DNA of 54,530 bases, taken from contig JAEWJH010000078.1 of the NCBI GenBank assembly GCA_023386635.1, forward strand, positions 1 to 54,530. The letters are read 5' to 3'. The position numbers and the translations under genes are program-made. Within the stretch, counting starts at the first letter, position 1, and each line of letters begins with the position of its first letter. This DNA comes from Pseudomonadota bacterium. GTDB lineage: Bacteria > Pseudomonadota > Alphaproteobacteria > Rhizobiales > Xanthobacteraceae. Below are positions 15,321-22,836 of the stretch, one piece after another. The notes beneath the pieces are model-generated. The model saw only the letters and a program-made list of their open reading frames with translations, was not told where the DNA came from and made no database searches.

Positions 15321-15464
15321 ACCCTCTCCCCTGTGGGAGAGGGTGGATCGCGGGGCGCGTGAGCGACACGCGAGCCGGGTGAGGGTTTTTAGTGCCTAAC
15401 GTGAGACCGTAACCCCTCACCCGCCTCGCTGTCGCTCGGCACCCTCTCCCACGAGGGAGAGGGT
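15321..15464. repeat. Palindromic repeat, CCCTCTCCC...GGGAGAGGG family
   Basis: Two hairpins (ACCCTCTCCC-ctgt-GGGAGAGGGT and the mirror unit near 15441-15464) flank a middle that includes CGGGTGAGGG and its inverse CCCTCACCCG. It lies between the convergent soxA and monooxygenase genes. Members of the same family are at 31341-31477 and, inside a gene, 36984-37100. Confidence 0.75.
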
Positions 15465-15494
15465 TGGACCGATCATGTGTCCGGGAAGAAGAAA

Positions 15495-16661
15495 CTACGC
15501 CGCCACACCCGCCGAGGCCGGCTGACGCGGCGGTGCGTCGAGCGACACGTTCCAGGCGTCGTAGCCGTAGAGCCAGCTCGTATCCGCATCGCCACCCTGC
15601 ATCCATGTGTTGGCGCTGGAAATCGCCTGAATGAGCGAGGTGCGCGGCTTGCGGTGCGCCTCGTAGCGGCGGAACGCGCCCTCCATGTCCTCGCCGTTCA
15701 CATCGGCGACGCAGCGCGCCAGGATCGCCGCATCCTCGATCGAGGTGGCGGCCCCCTGCGCCATATACGGCGTCATCGGATGCGCGGAATCGCCGAGCAG
15801 CACGACGCGGCCGTCGCTCCAGCGCGGCAGCGGCTCGCGTTCGAGGATCGCCCATTTGTGGCAGTCCGGGCAGGCGTCGAGCGTGGCGCGCACATCGGGA
15901 TGGAATTCGCTGTAGGCGGCGCGCAGTTCTTTCACGTCGCCCTTGGCGGACCATGATTCCTTCGTCATCCACTCGGCCGATTCCGGCACGCTGGTGACGA
16001 AGTAGACCTCGCTCTTCGCCTTCGTCGTGTAATAGATGACGATGTGGCGATCGCGACCCCACCATTTGACGCGCGATGGCCCGAGATCGCGGTCCATCAG
16101 CGCCGCCGGAAACACCGCGCGGTAGGCGATGCGGCCGCGGTGGATCGGCGCGTCGGGACCGACTACGATATCACGCACCAGCGAATGCACGCCGTCGGCG
16201 CCGATCACCGCATCGGCGGTGATCTTGGTGCCGTCGGCGAAGGATAACGTCACCTGCCCGTTCTTCTGGTCGAGGCCGGCGAGTTGCTTGCCGAGGTGGA
16301 TGATCTCCGGCGGCAGCGCCGAGGCGAGCGCATCGTGCAGCTCGGCGCGATGCATGCACAGATACGGCGCGCCGTAGAGCGTGTCCGGCATCGGCAGTTC
16401 GCGTTTCAGTTCGCCGGTATAGCCGTCGCGGTTGAGATGCGAATAGGGCTGGAACGCCACGGCCCGCAGACGGTCCTCGACGCCGATGCCACGCAACACC
16501 TTCATCGAATTCGGCATCATCTGGATGCCGGCGCCGATTCGACCGAACCGCTGCGTCTGCTCGTAGACCTGCGCGTCGAAGCCGGCGCGGCGCAGCGTGG
16601 CCGCGACGGCGAGCCCGCCCATGCCGGCGCCGACGATAGCAATGGAAGGTTTTCTGGCCAT
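15495..16661 (-). CDS. FAD-dependent aromatic monooxygenase, 6-hydroxynicotinate 3-monooxygenase (NicC)-like
   Basis: 388 residues of the flavin hydroxylase family: N-terminal GAGMGGLAVAATL FAD loop, GADGVHSLVRD (the DG motif) and GDSAHPMTPYMAQGAATSIED. The middle (VKWWGRDRHIVIYYTT) and the end (SSANTWMQGG, then LYGYD) resemble NicC of nicotinate degradation, as I recall it, more than salicylate hydroxylase. However, residue 47 is Gln in GAGIQMMPN where the Pseudomonas enzyme, from memory, has a functionally important His. It would hydroxylate a phenolic or hydroxypyridine acid using NAD(P)H and oxygen. It is divergent from a solute-binding protein gene with repeated AT-core motifs between. 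Confidence 0.78.
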   Translation of the reverse strand: MARKPSIAIVGAGMGGLAVAATLRRAGFDAQVYEQTQRFGRIGAGIQMMPNSMKVLRGIGVEDRLRAVAFQPYSHLNRDGYTGELKRELPMPDTLYGAPYLCMHRAELHDALASALPPEIIHLGKQLAGLDQKNGQVTLSFADGTKITADAVIGADGVHSLVRDIVVGPDAPIHRGRIAYRAVFPAALMDRDLGPSRVKWWGRDRHIVIYYTTKAKSEVYFVTSVPESAEWMTKESWSAKGDVKELRAAYSEFHPDVRATLDACPDCHKWAILEREPLPRWSDGRVVLLGDSAHPMTPYMAQGAATSIEDAAILARCVADVNGEDMEGAFRRYEAHRKPRTSLIQAISSANTWMQGGDADTSWLYGYDAWNVSLDAPPRQPASAGVAA

Positions 16662-16719
16662 GACGTGTTCCTGATCGCGACGGCCTCAGACTAGCAGCGC
16701 CACCACGTCATCGGCATCC

Positions 16720-16777
16720 GCAAAATTCGCAGGTCTGTCCGCACAGCGCGAGGAAATTTTCGCCATCCGAATTTTGC
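16720..16777. promoter_or_regulatory. Three AT-core motifs in a divergent promoter
   Basis: GCAAAATTCG at 16720-16729 is exactly inverted as CGAATTTTGC at 16768-16777, with a third related site AGGAAATTTTCGC between them near 16750-16762. Each has an AAATT or AATTT core beside CG. They lie between the NicC-like gene (minus) and the solute-binding protein gene (plus), as expected for a regulator controlling both. No regulator gene adjoins. Confidence 0.45.
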
Positions 16778-16862
16778 GCTGCAAGATCGGGTTTTCTGGA
16801 CTTTCCGCGCAACAGTGGCCACGCTGCGGTCCGCCGTATTCAGCATACCGGGGTCGATCGCC

Positions 16863-17804
16863 ATGCGCCGTTGTTTCGCTGCTCTCCTTTTCGCCGCCGC
16901 GCTCTTCGCTCTGACATTGCCCACCGCCCACGCCGAGCGTGTGACGGTGACGCATTGGGGCGTGCTGATGTATGGCGCGCCTTATGCCGTCGCCATCGAC
17001 AAGGGTTTCTACAAGGAGCAAGGCCTGACCATCGACGGTGTGCTGACCTCGCAAGGCGGCGGTACCACCATGCGGAACGTCATGGCGTCCGAACTGCCCT
17101 ATGGCGAGGTCGCCCTGTCGGCGGCGATGGCCGCCATCAAGCAGGGCATCAATCTGAAGATCATCCACACCGGCGTGCGCACCGCCGGCGAAATCCTGTG
17201 GGTCGCGGCGCCGGATAGCGGCATCAAGTCGGTGAAGGATCTCGACGGCAAGAAGGTCGCGATCACCGCGCCGAAGTCGGTCACCGACATGCTGCTGATC
17301 ATGGTCGCGGCCAAAAACGGCATCAAGCCGCAGCCTGTCGTCGGCGGCGGCATTGGCGGCGGCCTGACCATGGTCGAGCACAAGGGCGTGGTCGCCGCGC
17401 CGGTGATGGACCCGGTGTGGTCAAAGGTGAAGGCCAAGTTCACGCCGGTGTTCATGGTCAAGGACGAATTGCCGCCGATGGTGCAGACCGTCGGCGTCAC
17501 CACCGCCGAATACGCCGCCGCCAACAAGGACAAGCTGCGCAAGCTCGTGGCGGCACGCCGCAAGGGCGTCGACTTCATCTATGCGCATCCCGACGAGGCC
17601 GCAGCCATCGTCGCCAAGCATTACAATCTCGACCCGGCCATTACGCTGTCGTCGATCAAGAGCCTGATCGACCTGAAATACTGGAGCGCCGGCGATTTCG
17701 AATACGAAGGCATGGACAATATGGCGAAGGGGCTGCAGATCATCGGCGAGCTGGACGGCAAGGCCGACTGGAGCAAGATCGTGGACGAGAGTTTCCTGAA
17801 GTGA
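16863..17804 (+). CDS. ABC transporter substrate-binding protein, NMT1/SsuA-like
   Basis: 313 residues with a signal peptide (MRRCFAALLFAAALFALTLPTAHA) and a periplasmic binding fold of the nitrate/sulfonate/thiamine-precursor type: GVLMYGAPYAVAIDKGFYKEQGLTID and GKKVAITAPKSVTDMLL. No permease or ATPase gene accompanies it, so it either uses an ABC core encoded elsewhere, perhaps the related one at 24270-26937, or works alone. Its stop overlaps the start of the isocitrate-lyase-family gene, so the two are coupled. The ligand is unknown; an organic acid related to the NicC-like enzyme is a guess. Confidence 0.85.
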   Translation: MRRCFAALLFAAALFALTLPTAHAERVTVTHWGVLMYGAPYAVAIDKGFYKEQGLTIDGVLTSQGGGTTMRNVMASELPYGEVALSAAMAAIKQGINLKIIHTGVRTAGEILWVAAPDSGIKSVKDLDGKKVAITAPKSVTDMLLIMVAAKNGIKPQPVVGGGIGGGLTMVEHKGVVAAPVMDPVWSKVKAKFTPVFMVKDELPPMVQTVGVTTAEYAAANKDKLRKLVAARRKGVDFIYAHPDEAAAIVAKHYNLDPAITLSSIKSLIDLKYWSAGDFEYEGMDNMAKGLQIIGELDGKADWSKIVDESFLK

Positions 17805-18673
17805 CCGAGAACGCACCGCTATCGCTGGCGCAACGCCTGAAGCAGCCCGGCCTGATTTCCGCGCCGGGCGTATTCGACATGGTCTCGGCGAAGATCGCCG
17901 ACAGCATGGGCTTCGATGCGCTGTACATGACCGGCTTCGGCGTCGTCGCCTCCCACCTTGGCCTGCCCGATGCGGGGCTTGCGACCTATTCCGACATGAT
18001 CGGCCGCGTGCGGCAGATCGCCGGCGGCACGCGCACGCCACTGATCGCCGACGGCGACACCGGCTACGGCGGGCTGCTCAATGTGGATTTCACCGTGCGC
18101 GGCTACGAGCAGGCCGGCGCGCAGGCGATCCAGATCGAGGATCAGGAGTTTCCCAAGAAGTGCGGTCATACGCCGGGCCGGCGCGTCGTGCCGGTCGAGG
18201 ACGCGGTGCGCAAGATCAAGGTCGCCGCCGCCGCGCGCTCGTCAAAGGACTTCCTGATTATCGCCCGCACCGACGCGCGCACGGCCCACGGTCTCGACGA
18301 AGCGTTGCGCCGCGCCGAAGCCTTCGTGAAAGCCGGGGCGGACATCCTGTTTGTCGAATCGCCGGAATCGGTCGAGGAGATGCAGAAGATCGGCCGGACG
18401 TTCGACGTCCCCCTGCTCGCCAATATGGTGGAGAGCGGCCGCACGCCGGTGCTGACACGGCAGCAGTTGGAAGAGATCGGCTATCGCATCGCCATCTTCC
18501 CGGTTTCCGGCCTGCTGGCGATGGGCGCGGCCTTGCGCTCGGTCTATAGCGAAATCCTCGCCAAAGGCTCGACCGTACACTGGCCCGGCGAGATGGACAC
18601 GCTCGACCGCATGGCGCGGCTGATGGGCTTCGAGCGCGTCTGGGCGTTCGACAAGGAGAACGCGGAGATTTGA
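17801..18673 (+). CDS. Isocitrate lyase/PEP mutase family protein
   Basis: 290 residues starting at GTG overlapping the upstream stop (GTGA). It has the superfamily's metal-binding ADGDTGYGG (residues 83-91), the catalytic KKCGH loop (119-123), and IARTDARTAHGLDEALRRAEAF. Family members cleave C-C bonds in 2-methylisocitrate, 2,3-dimethylmalate or oxaloacetate-like acids, or act on phosphonates. The KKCGH loop favours a lyase over a phosphonomutase. Dimethylmalate lyase closes a nicotinate fermentation route, which makes the nearby NicC-like gene intriguing, but the aerobic pathway does not need it. The substrate is undetermined. Confidence 0.82.
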   Translation: MTENAPLSLAQRLKQPGLISAPGVFDMVSAKIADSMGFDALYMTGFGVVASHLGLPDAGLATYSDMIGRVRQIAGGTRTPLIADGDTGYGGLLNVDFTVRGYEQAGAQAIQIEDQEFPKKCGHTPGRRVVPVEDAVRKIKVAAAARSSKDFLIIARTDARTAHGLDEALRRAEAFVKAGADILFVESPESVEEMQKIGRTFDVPLLANMVESGRTPVLTRQQLEEIGYRIAIFPVSGLLAMGAALRSVYSEILAKGSTVHWPGEMDTLDRMARLMGFERVWAFDKENAEI

Positions 18674-18682
18674 AGCTCGTGC

Positions 18683-19606
18683 CTACGAACTCGCCGCGTC
18701 CGGCGCCGGCGCGCGGCCCTTGCCGGAGGCGAGCCATACCCCGACCAGGATCAGCGCAAGTCCGGCGACGTGAAACCAGCCGATCTGCTCGCCGAGCAGC
18801 AGCGACGCCAGGATCGCGCTGAACAGCGGGATCAGGTGCATGAACGGGCCGGCGCGATTGCTGCCGATGAGGTCGGTCGCACGGTTCCAGGTCGCGACCG
18901 AGAGGAACCCCGGAAACAGCGCCACATACAGCGCCGCGCCGATGGTGGCGGCATCGAACACCGGCCGATAGCCGGACTGATATTCCCACGCCACGAACGG
19001 CATGGTGCTCACCGCCGAGACCGAGGCGATGACGAAGGCGAATGACAGCCAGTGCATGTCCGGCCGCAGCCGCAGACAGGCGGCATAGACGCCGAACAGC
19101 GCCATGTTGATCACGATCAGCACGTCGCCCTTGTTGAACGCAAGTTGGGTGAGCGCATGCCAGTCGCCATGCGACAGGATCGTCAGCACGCCGACCATCG
19201 ACACCGCGAGGCCGATCATCTGCCGGCCGACGATGTAATCGCGGAAGATCGCCGCCGCGGCCATCACCATCACCACCGGCGTCAGCGAATTCAGCACCGA
19301 GACGTTGAGCGCGGTGGTGAGCTGGAGGCCGACATATTGCAGCAGCGTGAACATCGTGCCGCCGGTGAAGGCCAGGAACAGCAGCGCCTTCCAGTGCGAG
19401 CGGATCAACGGCCAGTCGCGGCGGATGATCTCGCGGCAGAAGACCGTCAGCAGCACCGTCGGCAGCAGCCAGCGCATCATCGACAGCCAGTACGGCGGCA
19501 CATGGCCGGCCACCGCGCGGCCGACAATGTGGTTGCCGGACCAGCTCAGCGTGGCGAATGCCGCCATCAGATAGGCGTTATCGAAGAAAGAGAGAAATCG
19601 TTTCAC
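18683..19606 (-). CDS. DMT family transporter (two EamA domains)
   Basis: 307 residues with about ten hydrophobic helices in two EamA repeats, the second ending in LIPLFSAILASLLLGEQIGWFHVAGLALILVGVWLA, a signature of drug/metabolite transporters. It begins at GTG only one base after the stop of the isomerase-like gene, so it is very likely the last gene of the minus-strand catabolic operon. It could export a metabolite or import a substrate or product of that pathway. The direction of transport cannot be read from sequence. Confidence 0.85.
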   Translation of the reverse strand: MKRFLSFFDNAYLMAAFATLSWSGNHIVGRAVAGHVPPYWLSMMRWLLPTVLLTVFCREIIRRDWPLIRSHWKALLFLAFTGGTMFTLLQYVGLQLTTALNVSVLNSLTPVVMVMAAAAIFRDYIVGRQMIGLAVSMVGVLTILSHGDWHALTQLAFNKGDVLIVINMALFGVYAACLRLRPDMHWLSFAFVIASVSAVSTMPFVAWEYQSGYRPVFDAATIGAALYVALFPGFLSVATWNRATDLIGSNRAGPFMHLIPLFSAILASLLLGEQIGWFHVAGLALILVGVWLASGKGRAPAPDAASS

Positions 19607-19607
19607 G

Positions 19608-20471
19608 TCACACGGCGGAGCGGAAGCGCTCTATGCAGGTCGTGATGACGTCGTCCATCGGCCGCGACCACCAGTCGTTGGACAGGAGTTCGACCTCGAC
19701 ATAGCCGTTAAAGCCCTGCGCTTCAACCAGGGCGCGAATGGCCGGAATATCGGCCACCCCGTCTCCCATCATGCCCCGATCCAGCAGCAGATCGCGGGTC
19801 GGCACCAGCCAGTCGCAGACATGGAACGCGAGAATGCGGGCGCGCCCGGCCCGCGCGATCTGCCCCGCAAGCTCGAAGTCCCAGTAGACGTGATAGACGT
19901 CGACCGCGAGGCCGAGCGCGCCGCTTTTGACCGGATCGAGCCGATCACAGATATCGAGCGCCTGACGCATCGTGTTCACGCAGGCGCGGTCGGCCGCATA
20001 CATCGGATGCAGCGGCTCCAACGCGAGCGGCATGCCGGCCTGACGGGCGTAATCGAGGAGAACGGCGATCTCCTCCTCGACCATCTTATGCGCCTCGGCG
20101 AGATTCTTCGACGGCGCGCTGCCGGGCCGCGAGAACTGCGGCAGGCCGCCGACCACCAGAACCAGGCAGGGTGCGCCGAGCGCCTTGGCTTCATCCACGG
20201 CGCGACGATTGTCGTCGCGCGCCTCCTGGCGATGCGCGGCGTCCGCGACGAACATGCCGCCGCGGCAATAGCCGGAGAGGTCGAGACCGGCGTCCTTCAC
20301 CGCCTTTACCGCGCGGTCGAGCCCGACACCGGCGACCTGATCCCGCCACGGCGACACCGCGCGCACGCCATGGCGCGCGCAGGCGTCGACGATCTCGACG
20401 AACGTGCCCTGCTTGCGGACGGTCGCGGTGTTGAGCGACATCAGGCGATGATCGGCCGAAAAGTCGCGCAT
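19608..20471 (-). CDS. Sugar phosphate isomerase/epimerase family protein (xylose isomerase-like TIM barrel)
   Basis: 287 residues. The conserved pieces PLALEPLHPMY, GLAVDVYHVYWD, RILAFHVCDW and GYVEVELLSNDWW supply the metal-binding Glu, Asp, His and Glu positions of the xylose-isomerase-like TIM barrel. The ATG overlaps the upstream stop by one base (TGATG), so it is coupled to the DUF993 gene. Family enzymes isomerise or epimerise keto sugars, or dehydrate inositol derivatives. Here it is one step of an unassigned pathway with an enolase-superfamily enzyme and a Gfo/Idh/MocA dehydrogenase, which points to a sugar- or polyol-acid-like substrate. Confidence 0.85.
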   Translation of the reverse strand: MRDFSADHRLMSLNTATVRKQGTFVEIVDACARHGVRAVSPWRDQVAGVGLDRAVKAVKDAGLDLSGYCRGGMFVADAAHRQEARDDNRRAVDEAKALGAPCLVLVVGGLPQFSRPGSAPSKNLAEAHKMVEEEIAVLLDYARQAGMPLALEPLHPMYAADRACVNTMRQALDICDRLDPVKSGALGLAVDVYHVYWDFELAGQIARAGRARILAFHVCDWLVPTRDLLLDRGMMGDGVADIPAIRALVEAQGFNGYVEVELLSNDWWSRPMDDVITTCIERFRSAV

Positions 20472-21670
20472 CAGGCGTCGATGCCCCGCACGGCGAGCAC
20501 GGCACGCATCCGCGCCACGGCGAGCGACGGATCGCGCAGCAGACCGGCCTTGTCCGCCAGCCGGAAGATGTCCGCGAGATGCAGCACCGAGCGCGTGCTC
20601 TCCTGCCCGCCGACCATGGTGAAGTGATCCTGATGGCCGTTGAGATAGGCCATGAACACCACACCCGTTTTGTAGAAGCGGGTCGGCGCGCGGAAGATCT
20701 GCCGCGACAGCGGCACGGTCGGTTCGAGGATCGCATCGAAGCCGGCGCGGTCGCCGGCCGCGAGCTTCGTCAGCGCGGCCGACGCCGCCGGCGCGATCAC
20801 GTCGAAGATGCCGAGCAGCGCGTCGGAATAGCCCTGCGCGTCGCCGGCGATCAACTCCGCATAGTTGAAGTCGTCGCCGGTATACATCCGCACGCCCTTG
20901 GCAAGGCGGCGGCGCATTGCGATTTCCTTGTCCTTGTCGAGCAGCGAGATTTTCACGCCGTCGACCTTGGCGGCGTGATCGTTGATGATCGCCACCGCCG
21001 TGTCCATGGCCTTGCCGAGATCGGCCGAGCCCCAGTAGCCGGCCAGCGCCGGGTCGAACATGTCGCCCAGCCAATGGATGATGGTCGGCTCGCGCAGTTG
21101 CGACAGGATACGGCCATAGACCTTCACATAGTCGTCCGGCCCCTTCGCGACCTTCGCCAGCGCGCGCGACGCCATCAGGATGATGCGCCCGCCCGCGGCC
21201 TCAATCGCCTCGACCTGCTCCTCGTAGGCGCGGATCACATCATCAACCGATTTCGCTTCTTCCGGCGCGAGATGGTCGGTGCCGGCGCCGGAAGCGACGA
21301 CACCCTGCCCCGCGCCGCGCGTTTTACCGGCCGCGACGGTGCGCCGGATCAGCTCCAGCGAATGCTTCCAGTCGACGCCCATGCCGCGCTGCGCGGTGTC
21401 CATCGCCTCGGCGATGCCAAGGCCGAGATCCCAGAGATGCTCGCGGAACGCCAGCGTGCGATCCCAGTCGATGGCAATGCCGAGCGATGGATCGATATCC
21501 GCCAGCGGATCGGCGACCATATGCGCCGCCGCATAAGCGACGCGGTTGAACTTCCCCGACTGGCGCGCCGGAAAATCCTTGGGCGTCGACAGCGTGAAGC
21601 TCTCCAGGCTCCGGTCGGCGCGCGGCAGGCGCAGCGACAGGCTTTGCGTCGGCGTAACGTGGCGGTTCAT
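20471..21670 (-). CDS. DUF993 family protein (dihydrodipicolinate synthase-like TIM barrel)
   Basis: 399 residues. I recognise the DUF993 family from PLADIDPSLGIAIDWDRTLAFREHLWDLGLGIAEAMDTAQRGMG. No biochemical role is known to me. The segment VDGVKISLLD carries Lys240 in a place that resembles the Schiff-base lysine of dihydrodipicolinate synthase aldolases (GIK), and HWLGDMFDPALAGYWGS would line the barrel, so an aldolase or lyase reaction is plausible. Start ATG at 21670; the upstream oxidoreductase gene ends 14 bp earlier. It is one of five genes in a compact catabolic operon and marks it as poorly explored. Confidence 0.82.
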   Translation of the reverse strand: MNRHVTPTQSLSLRLPRADRSLESFTLSTPKDFPARQSGKFNRVAYAAAHMVADPLADIDPSLGIAIDWDRTLAFREHLWDLGLGIAEAMDTAQRGMGVDWKHSLELIRRTVAAGKTRGAGQGVVASGAGTDHLAPEEAKSVDDVIRAYEEQVEAIEAAGGRIILMASRALAKVAKGPDDYVKVYGRILSQLREPTIIHWLGDMFDPALAGYWGSADLGKAMDTAVAIINDHAAKVDGVKISLLDKDKEIAMRRRLAKGVRMYTGDDFNYAELIAGDAQGYSDALLGIFDVIAPAASAALTKLAAGDRAGFDAILEPTVPLSRQIFRAPTRFYKTGVVFMAYLNGHQDHFTMVGGQESTRSVLHLADIFRLADKAGLLRDPSLAVARMRAVLAVRGIDA

Positions 21671-21684
21671 GACGACCTCCGGTT

Positions 21685-22836
21685 TCAGGCCTTGAGCGCG
21701 GGAATGTCGATCCAGCGGCGCTCCTTCCAGCTTTGCAGCGCACATTCGACGAGTTGCACGCCTTTGGCGCCCTCGATCAGCGTGTGCTTGTAGGGCGCGT
21801 TCTCCAGCACGTGGCGGATGAACATCTCCCACTGGATCTTGAAGCCGTTGTCGGACGGCTGATTGTCCGGCACCGTCTGCCATTCCGCGAAGAAATCCTC
21901 GGTGCGGCGCTCGTCCGGATTCCACACCGGGCGCGGCGTGCCCTGGCGCGGCTGGATGAAGCAGTCGGTAAGTGTCGCCACCGCCGAGCCATGGGTACCG
22001 TCGACCTGGAAGGTGACGAGATCGTCGCGATAGACGCGCGTGCACCATGACGAGTTGATATGGGCGATCACGCCGCCCTCGAGCTGGAACGTGGCATAGG
22101 CGGCGTCGTCCGCCGTCGCCTTGTACTTTTTGCCGTTCTCGTCCCAACGCTCCGGAATGTGCGTCGCACCGAGGCAGGTGACGGCCTGCACCTCGCCGAA
22201 CAGATTGTCGAGCACGTAGCGCCAGTGGCAGATCATATCGAGGATGATGCCGCCGCCGTCCTCGTCACGGTAATTCCACGAGGGGCGTTGCGCCGGCTGC
22301 CAGTCGCCCTCGAATACCCAGTAGCCGAACTCGCCCCGCACCGAGAGCATGCGGCCGAAGAAGCCCGAATCGCGCAGCATCTTGAGCTTGAGCAGGCCGG
22401 GCAGGAACAGCTTGTCCTGCACCACGCCGTTCTTGACGCCCTTCTGCTGCGCCAGCTTGACGACCTTCATCGCCTCATCGAGGCCGGTGGCGATGGGCTT
22501 CTCGCAATAGATGTGCTTGCCCTTGTTGATGGCCTTTTCCAGCAGCGTCGGGCGCATCTGCGTCGTCGCCGCGTCGAAGAACACCTCGTCGTCCTTGTTG
22601 TCGAGCGCCTTGTCGAGATCGGTCGCCCAGCGGGTAACGCCATATTGCTTCGCCAGCGCCTCGACCTTCTCGGCGTTGCGGCCGATCAGGATCGGGTCCG
22701 GCATGACGCGCGTGCCGTCGGACAGGACCGTGCCGCCGGCGTTGCGGATGGCGACGATGGAGCGGATCAGATGCTGGTTCATGCCCATGCGTCCGGTGAC
22801 GCCGTTCATGATGATGCCGAGGCGGCGGGTACTCAC
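21685..22836 (-). CDS. Gfo/Idh/MocA family oxidoreductase
   Basis: 383 residues. The N-terminal Rossmann region starts GIIMNGVTGRMGMNQHL, and CEKPIATG at 111-118 is the EKP motif that positions substrate and NAD(P) in this family. The C-terminal domain (FGYWVFEGDWQPAQRPSWNYRDEDGGGIILDMICHW) is the usual open beta sheet. It would oxidise or reduce a hydroxyl of a sugar-like or cyclitol-like compound. The start is GTG overlapping the previous stop (GTGA). The family is secure; the substrate depends on the unknown pathway. Confidence 0.88.
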   Translation of the reverse strand: MSTRRLGIIMNGVTGRMGMNQHLIRSIVAIRNAGGTVLSDGTRVMPDPILIGRNAEKVEALAKQYGVTRWATDLDKALDNKDDEVFFDAATTQMRPTLLEKAINKGKHIYCEKPIATGLDEAMKVVKLAQQKGVKNGVVQDKLFLPGLLKLKMLRDSGFFGRMLSVRGEFGYWVFEGDWQPAQRPSWNYRDEDGGGIILDMICHWRYVLDNLFGEVQAVTCLGATHIPERWDENGKKYKATADDAAYATFQLEGGVIAHINSSWCTRVYRDDLVTFQVDGTHGSAVATLTDCFIQPRQGTPRPVWNPDERRTEDFFAEWQTVPDNQPSDNGFKIQWEMFIRHVLENAPYKHTLIEGAKGVQLVECALQSWKERRWIDIPALKA

